64,000 nucleotides of DNA from Enchytraeus crypticus. Lineage: Eukaryota; Annelida; Clitellata; Enchytraeida; Enchytraeidae. The stretch spans positions 589,501 through 653,500 of the forward strand of contig CAJHZI010000498.1 of the NCBI GenBank assembly GCA_905160935.1. The letters run 5' to 3'. This document shows, piece by piece, positions 1 through 14,185 of this stretch (its first letter is position 1; each line of letters starts with the position of its first letter). A model generated the notes under the pieces. It worked only from the letters and a program-made list of their open reading frames with translations. It did not search any database and had not been told where the DNA came from. The translations under genes were made by a program, and so were the position numbers.

Positions 1-391
1 TGGATGTGAAACATGGACCTTAAGGAAGGAAGATATTAGCAAACCGGAGGCATTGGAAATGTGGATTTGGAGAAGAATGGAGAGGATTAGCTGGAATCAA
101 AAGGTTACAAATGAGGAAGTCCTGGAGAGAGTTGGCACAGATAGACAGTTGATAAATGTATTAAGAATAGGAAGAAGAGATGGATAGGACACATTCTAAG
201 GGGGGGAGGGTCTATTAAAAGAGGTCATAGAAGGTAGAATGGAAGGAAAAAGAGGCAGGGCAGGCCGAGATTAGGTATGTTAGATGACTTAAAGACCCAC
301 TCATATGTGGAAATGAAGAGGAAGGCGGAAAACAGAGAAGAGTGGAGGCGTTATGTACCATGGACCTGCCAGTAGGCAGTGCACTAAGAGA
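1..391 (+). mobile_element. 3' end of a non-LTR retrotransposon (LINE family 2)
   Basis: Conceptual translation, with small frame breaks, reads like the C-terminal end of an endonuclease-reverse transcriptase LINE: ETWTLKEG, then a WIWRRMERISW-type block, TNEEVLERVGTDRQL, WIGHILRG and GRPRLGMLDDLKTHSY. It ends in the 3' UTR block ATGGACCTGCCAGTAGGCAG, followed by a short (GA)n tail. At least nine other pieces of this family occur in the window. It is cut by the window edge and lies in the presumed last intron of the FBXO22-like gene. I do not assign the LINE clade. Confidence 0.8.
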
Positions 392-406
392 GAGTTATAT
401 AGAAAT

Positions 407-515
407 ATTTCCAACGTCAGAAAGGCATTCAGTTGGTGAGCTCTAGAAATTGCAACAAAATTGTCTTATTTCGACGCTAGTTAAGCTGGGATTCAGGGAA
501 AATGGTGATGATGAT
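407..515 (+). mobile_element. SINE (ATG-tailed family E) with target-site duplication
   Basis: A ~109-bp insert flanked by the 15-bp direct repeat GAGTTATATAGAAAT at 392-406 and 516-530. The inner sequence contains a GGTGAGCTCTAGAAATTGC block and an AGCTGGGATTCAGGG block, and ends in a (GAT)n tail. Other copies of the family lie near 5312, 33355, 50545, 56500 and 62712. It was inserted into the 3' tail of the LINE just to its left, so it is younger than that LINE copy. Confidence 0.75.
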
Positions 516-530
516 GAGTTATATAGAAAT

Positions 531-901
531 CTTTAATCTGCCAGATGAAATAGCAAGGGAGAGAGAGAGAAAGCTAGAGAAAGAGAAAGCAAGAAAGTAC
601 TACATGTATCTAAGATAATAGACCTAGACTCAACATACATTGCTCCATAGTTTATGAAAAATTAAAATTGACCATGATACCATTTTGTTGTTTTAGCAAT
701 ATTGAATTGGATCATTTCTCTGGAAATCTTTTGTGGCCTTTGATACGCTAACCTACATTCTCTTCACTACTTATGTCGTACCTATGAGCAAACGGTGTAA
801 ACAGGAATCCTATAAAATGTCATATTTTTTAGCATTGTGTTCCTATTACAGCTATTTGCCTAAGAGGTTCTGCTAATGCTACGTGTTTGTTAATTCTGCA
901 G
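531..901 (+). other. Intron of the FBXO22-like gene
   Basis: AT-rich sequence with a GA-rich tract near 558-595 and no coding signal. It ends in a pyrimidine-rich stretch and the acceptor TTCTGCAG at 894-901, directly before the FBXO22-like exon. Confidence 0.6.
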
Positions 902-1316
902 GAGCAGAGATGTGTATGATCTGGGCATAGCTTTCTGCGGAGAAAATTTACAAGTTGCATCGGTATGTCTGTCGCGCCAAGTAAAGGAAGAGTCGGACAT
1001 ACTGCAAGTTCTTCAGAAGTTGAAAAGCTGCAACATAGACAATAAGAAATCTGTTGCGTTTATGTTTGCGTGTGTTGGTCGGGGAAAGCATTTGCATAAA
1101 AAGACAAATTTTGAATCTATCCTATTTCGAAAACTGTTTCCTACGACACCGTTATTTGGTCTGTTTGGCAATGGTGAAATAGGGTACGAATGTTTACATG
1201 ATTATTCACAAAGTCAGGATCATGACAGTGCTTCGAATGGCGACTCGAGACAAATCCCAGTGGCTGACATGCATCATGCTTATTCGTCTATCTTTGTTCT
1301 GTTATCTTTTAAATAG
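902..1316 (+). CDS. FBXO22: FBXO22-like protein, last coding exon (FIST C-terminal domain)
   Basis: The exon opens after a CTGCAG acceptor at 901; in frame it reads SRDVYDLGIAFCGENLQV and runs to a TAG stop at 1314-1316. There is no start ATG because this is an internal boundary. The core FMFACVGRG, then FRKLFP and PLFGLFGNGEIG, is the hallmark C-terminal block of F-box only protein 22 (FIST_C domain), and the end of the protein matches the family in position. Known FBXO22 is the substrate receptor of an SCF (SKP1-CUL1-F-box) ubiquitin ligase, with roles that include histone demethylase turnover. The F-box and FIST N domains must lie upstream of the window. The final ~25 residues diverge and contain a run of polar residues. 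Assignment rests on motif recognition, not on a search. Confidence 0.86.
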
Positions 1317-1484
1317 GTTTGATTTTTGTACTTTTAGTTGAGAGGAAAATCTGTAAATGAAAATTTAATAGACGGATCGAGAGAGTCATTAGTAGTTTTT
1401 TTGGGGTTCGTATAGTTACACACATGACATACGGCATGTGCTACATAGTTTCCTTTTTGGTTGCTGTTTTTGTAGTTTTCGTTA
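1317..1484 (+). other. 3' UTR / flank of the FBXO22-like gene
   Basis: AT-rich sequence after the stop codon with no repeat recognised. I could not pick one convincing polyadenylation signal before the SINE remains begin. Confidence 0.4.
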
Positions 1485-1690
1485 TTTCCTTGATTCCTCT
1501 CCATGGTTATTAGTAATCGTTACCTTTTGTTGCCCCAAAATTAAGTCCAGCGGTAGCAAGGCGGCCTTGAAAATCAATCAATCAATAAGAATTTAATGTC
1601 CGGTTCCTCGCCATAAGGCAATGTCAGGGACGTCTCTTGTAGACTTTACACAAACAGGCACCAAAGCACCGCACGACTGAGTACATGGAG
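1485..1690 (-). mobile_element. SINE remains (family C, ATTG tail, plus a 5S-SINE body piece)
   Basis: On the minus strand, 1690 to about 1578 matches the 3' end shared by family C: GACGTCCCTGACAT, GGCGAGGAACCGGACATTAA, then TTCTTATTGATTGATTGA. The neighbouring stretch near 1497-1530 contains CCATGGTTATTAGTAATCG, which recurs in the 5S-derived SINE at 8640-8680, so two SINE pieces abut here. Confidence 0.6.
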
Positions 1691-1895
1691 ACCACAAGAG
1701 AAAGTGAGATCAAAACAGTGCAAGTCCATGATCCAAGGCAAACGGGTCAAAATTTAGACCTACGTCAGAAAGAGAAAACAAGAGATTGCGGGCTTAAGAT
1801 TCAGTCGTGGTACATAACAGTTCCAGCCCTCAACAAGTTACCCTTCTCTCAGTTGAAGAGAGCAACAATCTGTTAGTATTATTAGCCTATATTTG

Positions 1896-2110
1896 TCAGG
1901 ACGTGCTCTGAGTGACTGTTCAAAACAGTCTCTCTCAAAGTGCACTGCCTACTGACAGGTCCATGGTATATAACGCCTCCATTCTTCTCTGTCTTCCGCT
2001 TTCCTCTTCATGTCCACATATGATTGGGTCTTTGAATCATCAAACTTATCTAATCTCTGCCTGCCCCTGCCTCTATTTCCTTCCGTTCTACCTTCTATCC
2101 TCGTTAAGTA
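1896..2110 (-). mobile_element. LINE family 2 fragment
   Basis: Minus-strand copy of the LINE 3' end: (GA)n tail near 1930, the AGTAGGCAGTGCAC block and the GGCAGGCAGAGATTAGATA region. It is truncated at its 5' end. No intact frame remains. Confidence 0.75.
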
Positions 2111-2355
2111 GAACAGTAAATAAAATGTTAAAGTAGTTATGCATCTGCACTTCTGGTAAATTCTGTAGATGACACTTTGCAGGATTATTCTGATTATATA
2201 TATATGTAAGTACTTTACTGAAGATAGGACAAAACTGTGATAAGTTAAATTTATAAAACTATTATAGCACTGTTAGTGACTTTGGTGTCATGTCAGTTGT
2301 TGTAATTTTTATTGCTTAATTGTATATAATGTCTTGAATTATTAATACAATTAAT

Positions 2356-2469
2356 ATTATATATATATATATATTATATATATATATATAATATACATAT
2401 TATATATATATACGTATATATAATAAAAATATATATATATATAATACAATTAATGTTATATATATATAC

Positions 2470-2520
<51 letters not shown>

Positions 2521-2570
2521 TATATATACGTGTATATATATATATATATATAATAATAATAATTGTTATT
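2356..2570. repeat. (TA)n microsatellite cluster
   Basis: About 210 bp of nearly pure TA dinucleotides with interruptions such as TACGTATA. Several similar tracts occur in the window. Confidence 0.95.
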
Positions 2571-2574
2571 ATAT

Positions 2575-2722
2575 CATATTCCTTGACATCATCCTTGTAT
2601 TCGGAAACGGACGCTAAACCTTTATTATATATCGATTTGTAGTGACCTATAATGGGAGGGGAGGGGAAAAGTCCTTGACATCATCCTTGTATGAGGAAAC
2701 CGACGTTTAGCCTTTATTTGTC
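2575..2722 (+). mobile_element. Two direct copies of a SINE 3' end (family D)
   Basis: CCTTGACATCATCCTTGTAT followed by a GGAAACSGACG block and CCTTTATT occurs twice, at about 2580-2625 and 2670-2720. The two are separated by a short G-rich spacer (GGGAGGGGAGGGG). Reverse copies lie at 6978-7060 and 8296-8346. Confidence 0.65.
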
Positions 2723-3060
2723 ACTCCGAGGTCAACAAACAAACATGAAGTAATCTTTATAGTTTTGACTAGCTTTGTCAATGGTTTACAAGTCTTCTCT
2801 TTATAGATGAGCTAATGAAGATATTTACAACTTTAGGAATATATTACGATTATGTAATATACAATTAGAATTTGTTAATATTGTAGCATGCTATAAATAA
2901 GCATTAGTGTGAGTATGTTAGCACAAGTCGCATTCTTCGTGATCGCCAGTTCTGTAAAGCGGGTTCGGTTGAATTACATCGTTTCATTTAAACATACGTT
3001 TTACTGAGTTAAGGAAAAGACTACGAAACATTACATAAATGCAAACACAACGTAAAAGCT
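2723..3060. other. AT-rich intergenic DNA
   Basis: I see no gene, RNA or repeat that I can support in this stretch. Confidence 0.5.
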
Positions 3061-3182
3061 GGTAAAGCTAATGTTAACGTCAGTTTCCTCACTCGAAAGC
3101 GATGTCAGTGACAGGCGGGCCCAGGATTTGAACCTCACACATACTGATACGCGGTCGAATATTTTACCGACATCATTTTGTA
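3061..3182 (-). mobile_element. tRNA-derived SINE (family A)
   Basis: Minus-strand copy. It has a B-box-like GGTTCAAATCC equivalent, a CGACCGCGTATCAGTATGTG linker and the 3' domain GAGGAAACTGACGTTAA. The 5' hairpin end is missing here. Confidence 0.75.
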
Positions 3183-4392
3183 AATGACGAAATTATATGA
3201 AAATGTGCAATATAAATAACACTTGGGAGTTTTTTATTTATTTAATCGTTGGTTTAATACTTATAGCCATGGTTGATTGATTGGCAACTGCGTCAACTCG
3301 CAACCGTTACGTCGTCACCGAGTCAACTCCCACCAGTTACGTCATCACTTGTTATTTTACAACATACTAAAAGTGTCTTAGCATTTAAACCGTAAAATAC
3401 AATCCGATGTAAATGGTAACGGGTATTTATTCCTCAAAGTTTTGTAGCAAGCCTATAACATAAAATTATAATGTAAAATTAAAAAGCGCAAATCAAAATT
3501 GGAATACTTATTTTCTGCATCAAAACATAATTTGGATATAAAATGCTAGAAGCTAACACACAGAGATTTTGCATGAAAAATTGTTCAATGCAACTCGATT
3601 TTAAAGCATACTGTGTTAGTAAAATAGACAATATTAAAGCGTTTTAAAGGCAATAAATATAGAAACATATATGTAGATGTACAAGTATATACATATATAT
3701 TATGTTGTATAATATACAGCACTTACATGTATACACCGTGTATAAACCGTTATATGTTTATACATGTATATACTATATTTAAAAAGCATACAGTTAGTTT
3801 GAATATCTAAAATGAAGCAATGGCATTCTGTACCTATTTAAAGCAATGCAATATTATTTTGTGCAGAGTAAAAACATAATTTGAAATTCACTTATAACCA
3901 AGAGAAAAATAATGTAACTAATGATTCAAATTACTTTGCTATATGCAAATTATTATTTAGATTGAGAAAACTATGTTTTCTCAATCTAAATTAGTGAGAT
4001 TTAGTTAGACTTAGCCAAATTTTCTTCTCAACTTCGCAGTTCTGATATATCTTTGGCACTATTAATTTGAATAAAGCATTGTACACTGCAGCATATTATT
4101 ACACATCAATTTCATAACTATGCAAAATCAAACAAATTGTGACTTAGAAACATACCTAAATCATAAATGAGTAATTGTACCTATTTAAGTAGATGCCTAC
4201 TTATATGGAATCACTATAAATACCCTTTTCATCAAGTTACTATTCAAACAGCGTGGTCACCTAGCACGAATCACAAAGAGTAACAAAATTCCAAAAGATT
4301 CAATCTAGAGATAAACTTCAAATGATTCAGACCGGATTCATAATAACAGACATAACATGATAACAACTTCACATAACATTTGTAATAATTAT
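3183..4392. other. Intergenic / 3' flank between the convergent FBXO22-like gene and carrier gene A
   Basis: AT-rich. It contains a 30-bp direct duplication with TGACGTAA-like sites (3292-3351) and a perfect 17-bp inverted repeat (3955-3991). No coding signal was found. The part next to 4392 is probably 3' UTR of carrier gene A. Confidence 0.5.
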
Positions 4393-7867
<3,475 letters not shown>

Positions 7868-8295
7868 TAATAACTTCTAATATATTCTAAGATAAACAAG
7901 TGTAGCCAATCTGCACAAATAGGGAATGAGATATTCAATAGTTTCAACATGTCAAAAACTGAGATTGCATAAATACAAGATCTGCACTTAATCCCTCTCT
8001 CTATGTGATTTTTCAAAGTATTAGCATAATAGCAAAATCTATACTCTTCACGATTCATGCAAATGCAATTTCCAGGAGCATTTATTTAACTATTTTTAGC
8101 AACTTTTCATTAAGCATATATTAAAATATTATAACACTTAATAAAAATGTTAGCTTTTTACTTACAATTAGACATAACAGTATTACAGATATCTCAACAT
8201 TATTAATAAACATAGCAATTTTATGAAATTCTACCGTAACAATAAATTTGATTTTAATAATAAATGTTAATGCAATAATGATACATTTTCAAAAT
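7868..8295. other. AT-rich 5' flank of carrier gene A
   Basis: There is no clear promoter motif. The sequence just upstream of the start ATG could hold a 5' UTR intron, but nothing decides it. Confidence 0.4.
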
Positions 8296-8346
8296 AGTAA
8301 AGGTTTAACATTTGCTTCCTCATCCAAAGATAATGTCATCAATCAT
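8296..8346 (-). mobile_element. SINE 3' end (family D)
   Basis: TAAAGGTTTAACATTTGCTT, then CCTCATCCAAAGATAATGTC on plus, is the reverse complement of the family D end seen at 2580 and 2670. Confidence 0.6.
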
Positions 8347-8579
8347 AAAGGAAGTTCGTAGAGCATCAATCGATTTATTCATCTGAATCGGTTTGCAATA
8401 ACTTGTGCAGAAGTAATAGAAATAACAAAGAAACAGATGCGAAGAATGCTACAACAGAAGCTGCCAATGTAAAAGTGGTAGATTTTTAACGAGAAATAGC
8501 TTTGGATCATTGTAGGCCTACATGTTGTTTTCAGAAGAATGAAGATGTCAGGTTGCTGTATAGCGAACTAAAAGGTCAT

Positions 8580-8865
8580 AACATAACATAACGGCACACT
8601 GGGTCAGGAAGCACAGATGCTTGTTTAAGGCCCATTTTCTCCTTCCACTCCATGGTTATTAGTAATCGTTGCCTTTTGATGGCACATCAATTGCAGCCGG
8701 CACGGATTTAAGAATAACCTTCCATCACCCTGGGATTTTTTCTTCCTAAGCTGTCAACACTCAGTCTTCCAAGGTGGTCACCCACAAAGTACTAACTTAG
8801 GTCGATATAGCTTAACTTTGATAATTGACGCGCAACTAAACCAAGTGCGTTAATCCCACTGTCAT
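8580..8865 (-). mobile_element. 5S rRNA-derived SINE
   Basis: On the minus strand 8865-8750 contains CAAAGTTAAGCTATATCGAC, AGTTAGTACTTTGTGGGTGA and CCACCTTGGAAGAC. This is the order and spacing of the internal promoter half of 5S rRNA (GTTAAGC, then GTTAGTACTTGGATGGGTGACC). A unique body follows and ends in a (GTTAT)n tail near 8580. The second copy is at 15200-15385. Confidence 0.7.
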
Positions 8866-9212
8866 GCAGATATGTAGGAGGAAGATTTAACATAAACTGT
8901 GCATTGAGAATTAAGAGTAATTGTATACATTTAACTTTATAAGAAGAAACTCAGTCAACAAATGTGAAACTAGAACAAAGTTGAGAACTCGAAGACTTAC
9001 ATACAAAACATGCAAGTAAATTATAGACATGCTGGAGGTGAATGATGGAAAGAGCAATCATGTTCTACCAGTAGATTTTTGTCAAAAAATATACATAAAA
9101 TTTAATACAATGAGCCGAATTTTTGTAAGTAAAATCCAATATAAAGCTTTAGAAATTATAAAGCTCATTAAACATACAATTATAGGCATAGTAAAACTAA
9201 TTAAATGTTATT
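8866..9212. other. AT-rich intergenic DNA
   Basis: No supportable feature was seen. A 84-codon frame here overlaps the next LINE tail and has no coding character. Confidence 0.4.
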
Positions 9213-9950
9213 TTATATTACTACTACTACTACTAAGACTGCGCTACGTCCTTTTTGGACCCTGCAGTAGGTTTCTAGGTTAATTGATTCCACCTTGCTC
9301 TATCCTCAGCCAGATCACAGATGCTCTCATCTAATATGTTAAAATTCTGATTTATATCTTTGAGATCTTTATATACTAATTAAATCCATGTTTGTTTATT
9401 TTGACAACCTCTTTGATTTGTCTGAGATTTTTTATTCTCATTCAAAGCAAGTTTTACAGGTGCATTGTTCGGTAACCTAAGTAAATGACCTATCCACTTT
9501 AGTCTTCGTGTTTTAATTGCGAGACACCTTTTTTTCATTTGTTCTGATGTATAAGTTATCGTTGCTTATAATGTGAGGGTAATATATTTTAAGTATTTTT
9601 CTTAATAGACTTCTATGAAATATGTCAATTTCATGTTACTGTTTTCAAGTTAATGTCCATAGCTCACTATTATATAAGTAAACTGGCGTAATATAAGCAT
9701 TGAATATATTTATTCTTGTTTTCATTGTTATTTTGCTATTTGTTAGTTTCATCTTGTATTGATCAAAAATAGCCATACACAATTGTTTTCTATGGATCAT
9801 GTCTCTTTCAGTATCCAAGTAAGAACGTAAATATTTGCATTTCTTCCATTCTCGATCATTTTTGCTTCCAATGGTACATTTTTCTGTTTTATCTGTGTTT
9901 AGTTTTAAATCTCTCTTATTTAGTTTATCATTCACTTCCTTTTGAATTTT
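9213..9950 (-). mobile_element. LINE family 3, 3' part with reverse-transcriptase C-terminal region
   Basis: Minus-strand frame 9935-9645 reads LKLNTDKTEKCTIG, EWKKCKYLRSYLDTE, TRINIFNAYITPVYLYNSEL. This is the typical connection region after the reverse-transcriptase core of a LINE, though distinct from family 2. Decayed frames continue to about 9250, ending in a block like NFNILDESICDLAEDRARW. A (TAG)n tail lies at about 9220-9236. Confidence 0.75.
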
Positions 9951-11073
9951 GTCTGTTATACTTTTGCATTTTATATTTTTTATTTATATTTTATATTAGT
10001 GTTTACACTTTGATCGTCAGCTGTGCGGAGCTGATGTTGTTTATTGAAATTTTCAGTACAGAAAGTCCGCGATCCTAATTTGATACTTAGTATATACTAT
10101 TTAACAGTCTTGAAAACCACAAAATTATGCTGACGACTGAACAGACACCAGTTTTAAATCGCTTTGCTTACTTTACTTTTCTGAATTTCATATTTGCACA
10201 AGTAATGACTACTGACTCCGACGACTCACTATAAACTAATTTAATCCTTGATAACAGTATACGCTGTCTTTAAATGACCTGGCTAGAATTTTTCAGTTCA
10301 ATGACTGCTACTTACAGACCTACTGCACTAGAGCCTAAAACTTATGTTTAAGGTTAGAGCTGGAGATTTTATCAACAAACATCCATTAATATACTGTGGA
10401 AAATAGCGAGTATTTCATAGTAAAGCTCGATGCAAATAAATTAATTTTACTTGACAATGGCTATGTCTACTTGATAATGAAATTGTGACAACCATCACTG
10501 ATTATGATCGATTATTGCAATAAAGACATTAAGTACAATTAATATACATGTATATTAGAATAGGGCCTGCATTTGAACTCCATGAATAGTGTGCGGTAAA
10601 GCCTAAATTAGTTGACATTTTGTATTTAAATGAATTAATCTTCATGATGATGAAAGTTTATAGGCCTACTGCTCGGAGTGATAGATTTTAATTTTTTAAA
10701 GACACATTAATTCTTTAAAATGGTACTAAAATCCTGCACCTATACCTATTTAGTCTTATTTCAGTAATGTTTCTTTCTAAAAACAAAATGCCCAGTCTTT
10801 AATTTGTACTCGGATAGCCGTTTCATGTGTTAATTTTTGGCTGCTGGCCAGCAATTCTTAAAAAAATAAATCACTATAGTCAAATCGCATTTACACTAAG
10901 GCAAATTCTTTGACTGGGGGAAGTACAAGTGCCCCCTCCCCCTCCAGTTAGCATATTTAAAAATAGGCTGTCATGATACCTGAAGCAAATTTTGCAACAC
11001 CCACCGATTAGAGTTAAAACCCACATTGAGTCAAAGCTTCAGGTCAACCCACTCCACCCATCCCAACCCACAC
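9951..11073. other. Intergenic DNA without recognised genes
   Basis: AT-rich, with a C-rich patch at 10920-10950 that may be a transposon remnant. No coding or RNA feature can be supported. Confidence 0.5.
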
Positions 11074-11215
11074 CACTGGCTGGAGCCAGTGGCGAAGTCG
11101 GTAAGATACTCGACCGCGGATCAGTTTGTACGGGGTGCAAATCCTGGGCTCGCCCGTCACTGACGTCGCTTTCGAATGAGGAAAGTTACGTTAATCTTAG
11201 CTCTAACTTTACCGC
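11074..11215 (+). mobile_element. tRNA-derived SINE (family A), good copy
   Basis: It begins with the hairpin ACTGGCTGGAGCCAGT, then the A-box-like TGGCGAAGTCGGTAAGATAC, a CGACCGCGGATCAG linker and the B-box-like GGGTGCAAATCC. It closes with the 3' domain (GTCACTGACGTCGC ... GAGGAAAGTTACGTTAA) and ends near TTAGCTCTAACTTTACC. Confidence 0.8.
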
Positions 11216-12069
11216 CAGCAACCTTGGACAATTTCTAAGAGTTGTGGTGGGGTGAGCTGGGACTTTTTGAGATGAGATTTGACTCTATTCCGCGGGGGTA
11301 AAAAAATTGTCTACCTTTTTTGGGAATCAAAAAATTTGTCTACCTAAACTTATGTTCTTTACCCGTCACGTGATCCAGTGTCACGTGTTCTCATCTATGC
11401 AGCTAATTAATTAGGCTCTAGACTCATAGTAATGAAGTATGATCAACCAGAAAGCCATAGAGATAATTTATCTGTGCCAGAAGTCTCTGTAGCATTTAAA
11501 TAAATTACATTATAAATATTTTGTACTAAGCGCATGTTTAATATATTTGGATGATTGTGGATTTTATCCATAGACACAGAATTAAATACATAGAAGTAAA
11601 TAGTGTAAATACTCGCAGGCTACTGTAGGCTTACATGCATGTGTATGTGCACGGCTGTTAATTCACAATTTCACTAACCGAGAACCCGCTGGTAAATGAT
11701 ACCAGACAGAAGAGTTTGAATAAGGTCACAGAGACCTCATTAGCATACAGTTTAGATTAATGTAATACTAGATAAATAGCGGTTTTATGTGTTAGCCCGC
11801 ATATTTTAGTTTACTGTATACAATCTGAGAAGGCTACAGCCGTCTAAAGAGTAAGAACAGACAGGCATTAATTAGCAGTTAGCACGACTGCTCATAAAGT
11901 AAACTTGTAATATGCAATTAAATCCGCGATGCAACCACTAATTTAAGCCAGATGTGGCAGACCAGAAAGTAGGACGCCGTGCAATACTACTTGTGTCCTT
12001 TATAAAACAAACATTAGTGACTTTCACACAACCGGAATATGAGATACATCATTAAAAGACTCCATATAT
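11216..12069. other. Intergenic DNA
   Basis: Nothing recognisable. It includes a short repeated TTGTCTACC motif near 11310-11342. Confidence 0.4.
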
Positions 12070-12247
12070 TCAATGGATTACTTTGGCCGTTTTAGAACGA
12101 CCATTTTCATTGCGGTGATACGACCCGTAACCGGTCTTCGAATCTTCTTTGCGAGTTCCCGGAACGTTGTTCAAATCCTTCATGTGATTAATCAAATTTT
12201 GCTGCTGATATATCGCCAATTGATAGCAAGCTCCGATAAAGATTAAC
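12070..12247 (-). CDS. Candidate terminal exon of an unknown gene
   Basis: On the minus strand a pyrimidine-rich acceptor (CCTCCTGTTAG) precedes a 178-nt open stretch ending in TGA at 12070. It reads LIFIGACYQLAIYQQQNL, then NHMKDLNNVPGTRKEDSKTG, then YGSYHRNENGRSKTAKVIH. The first part could be the end of a transmembrane helix and the rest a polar tail. GC content is clearly higher than in the flanks. No family is recognised and no upstream exon was found. The opposite strand also has a 57-codon frame here (MDYFGRFRTT...), so strand choice is not certain. Confidence 0.35.
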
Positions 12248-12450
12248 CTAACAGGAGGATATCAATGGGTTGTTGACTGTTATAGGCTTTATACACTGTA
12301 AATTATATTTATAAATTATAATTATATTTATATAGGCTTAACTTCTGAGTATTGACAGTTAAATTCCATAATATCTACAGTATATAAAATTATATTTATA
12401 GAGTATATAAATAATATTTATTTATATCTGCATTACAATGAATTCATTGA

Positions 12451-12640
12451 AAAGAGTTCATAGAAGGCAGAATGGAATGAAATAGAGGCAGAGGCAGGCC
12501 GAGATTAGTAATGTTATATGATTAAAAGATCCAGTCATACGTGGATATCAAGAGGAAAGCAAATGACAGAGAAGAGTCAAGGCATTATATACCATGGACC
12601 TGCCAGTAGGCAGTGCAGTACGACAGAGATCTGCATTGAA
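12451..12640 (+). mobile_element. LINE family 2 fragment
   Basis: 3' piece with GGCAGGCCGAGATTAGTAAT, the GAAATG-type block, ACCATGGACCTGCCAGTAGG and a short (GA) tail. Confidence 0.75.
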
Positions 12641-13849
12641 TAATTATAATGCAGACAATTAAAGACGCTGAAATAGGTATTAGAAGAAATATAAGCAGCA
12701 AATAAAATGGAAGAGAATATGGCGATCTTGACTTCTTTGTAGTAAGTCAAATAACGACGGCAATAAATATAAGCAGAATAACAAACGATCAGGATATGCA
12801 ACAAATGTCTTACTCTGCAATCAAATTTTTAATAATAATCAACTTTGACATTTGTAATAATTTCTTTAACTTTAGTATATCCAAACCCATAGTTTGTTAA
12901 AATTTAACATCACTATTGTGCAGAAGGCTTTAAACTCTTATAGCATTAAAAACTCTTATAGCATTAAGATATTTTAAACATAACTTTATAATGACACAAA
13001 TCATCACCGGTCCTTGGTCCAGAGGAAATAGAATTCATCAGTCCTACACCTGGGATAGATCTAATACACGATAATAAGATAAATAATCAAAATGGAATAA
13101 AAAGTTTATCAACTAAATTGAAAAAATTTAAATATAATTACACACTGCTAGATATAAAAAACTAAAGGAGTCTGATATCAGAACACTACGTCATAATAAC
13201 TGTTCTTTATCCATTACGACAATGAATGCAACGCATTCATAAATTGCGGTAGACTAAGAATAGATTAGACTATCAGGACAGTCTCCCATAGGCCAACAAC
13301 AACAACGGTATCACGCAGGAAAGAAAAGCTTCTATGAGCAACGCATACGCAGGAAACAATTAGGGAAACATCTAAGCAAAAGTAAGCATCCTACAGGTAG
13401 AACATTTAGAGATACAGAAGCATAAGTCAACAAATTTCACATAGTCCTATTTTAAAATCTAGTCAAAGTATTAGATATCAATAAATTCAAATAAATAAAA
13501 CGATACTACATCAATAAACATTTACAAAGCAAATTCAAAGTACATACCTCAATCAATCAAGATGCATATATCACCAATTTAAGACACTCATTTAATGTCA
13601 AGAAGGCTTTAAGTATAACTAAAGTATGCCATTATAAAACCTAACTTACTTTAACTTATTTTAATTTACCTCCGAAACTACAGAAAAAAGATTAGAAGAA
13701 ATTTGATGTTAAAAATTGGTAAAGTTAAGAGAAATATTTTATATTTTAAAATATACATGAAAAATGAGTTTCACTGATGGCCTAGTTTGTACATCAACGT
13801 AATATACTGAAAGTGAAAACAAGTTAAAAATAATCATCCATATTGACAC
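12641..13849. other. Intergenic DNA
   Basis: AT-rich. No gene or repeat family was recognised, apart from a short local duplication of AACTCTTATAGCATTAA at 12931-12967. Confidence 0.45.
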
Positions 13850-14185
13850 TGATCGCGTGGTTGATCACATGGAAGATTATGTTGCTGATAATGAAGATGA
13901 TCACCTGATCGATCACGTGGTTGATCACGTGGATGATCATGTGGTCCATCACCTGGTTGATCACGTGGATGATTACCTGGTTGATCATGTGGTTGATCAC
14001 GTGGTTGATCACCTGATTGATCACGTGGTTGATCACCTGGATGATCACGTAGTTGATCACCTGGTTGATCATGTAGATGATCACCTGATTGATCACCTGG
14101 ATGATCACATGGTTGATCATGTAGATGATCACCTGATTGATCATTTAGTTGATCATGTGGGTGATCACCTGATTGATCACAGTTA
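13850..14185. repeat. 12-bp minisatellite, about 27 units
   Basis: Units such as GTTGATCACGTG, GATGATCACCTG and ATTGATCATGTA repeat without a break. Because 12 is a multiple of 3, long frames appear on both strands: VDHV/DDHL-type on plus and INQV/INHV-type on minus. Nearly every unit contains GATC, many contain TGATCA, and several junctions form the E-box CACGTG. There is no sign of a translated gene. Confidence 0.95.
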
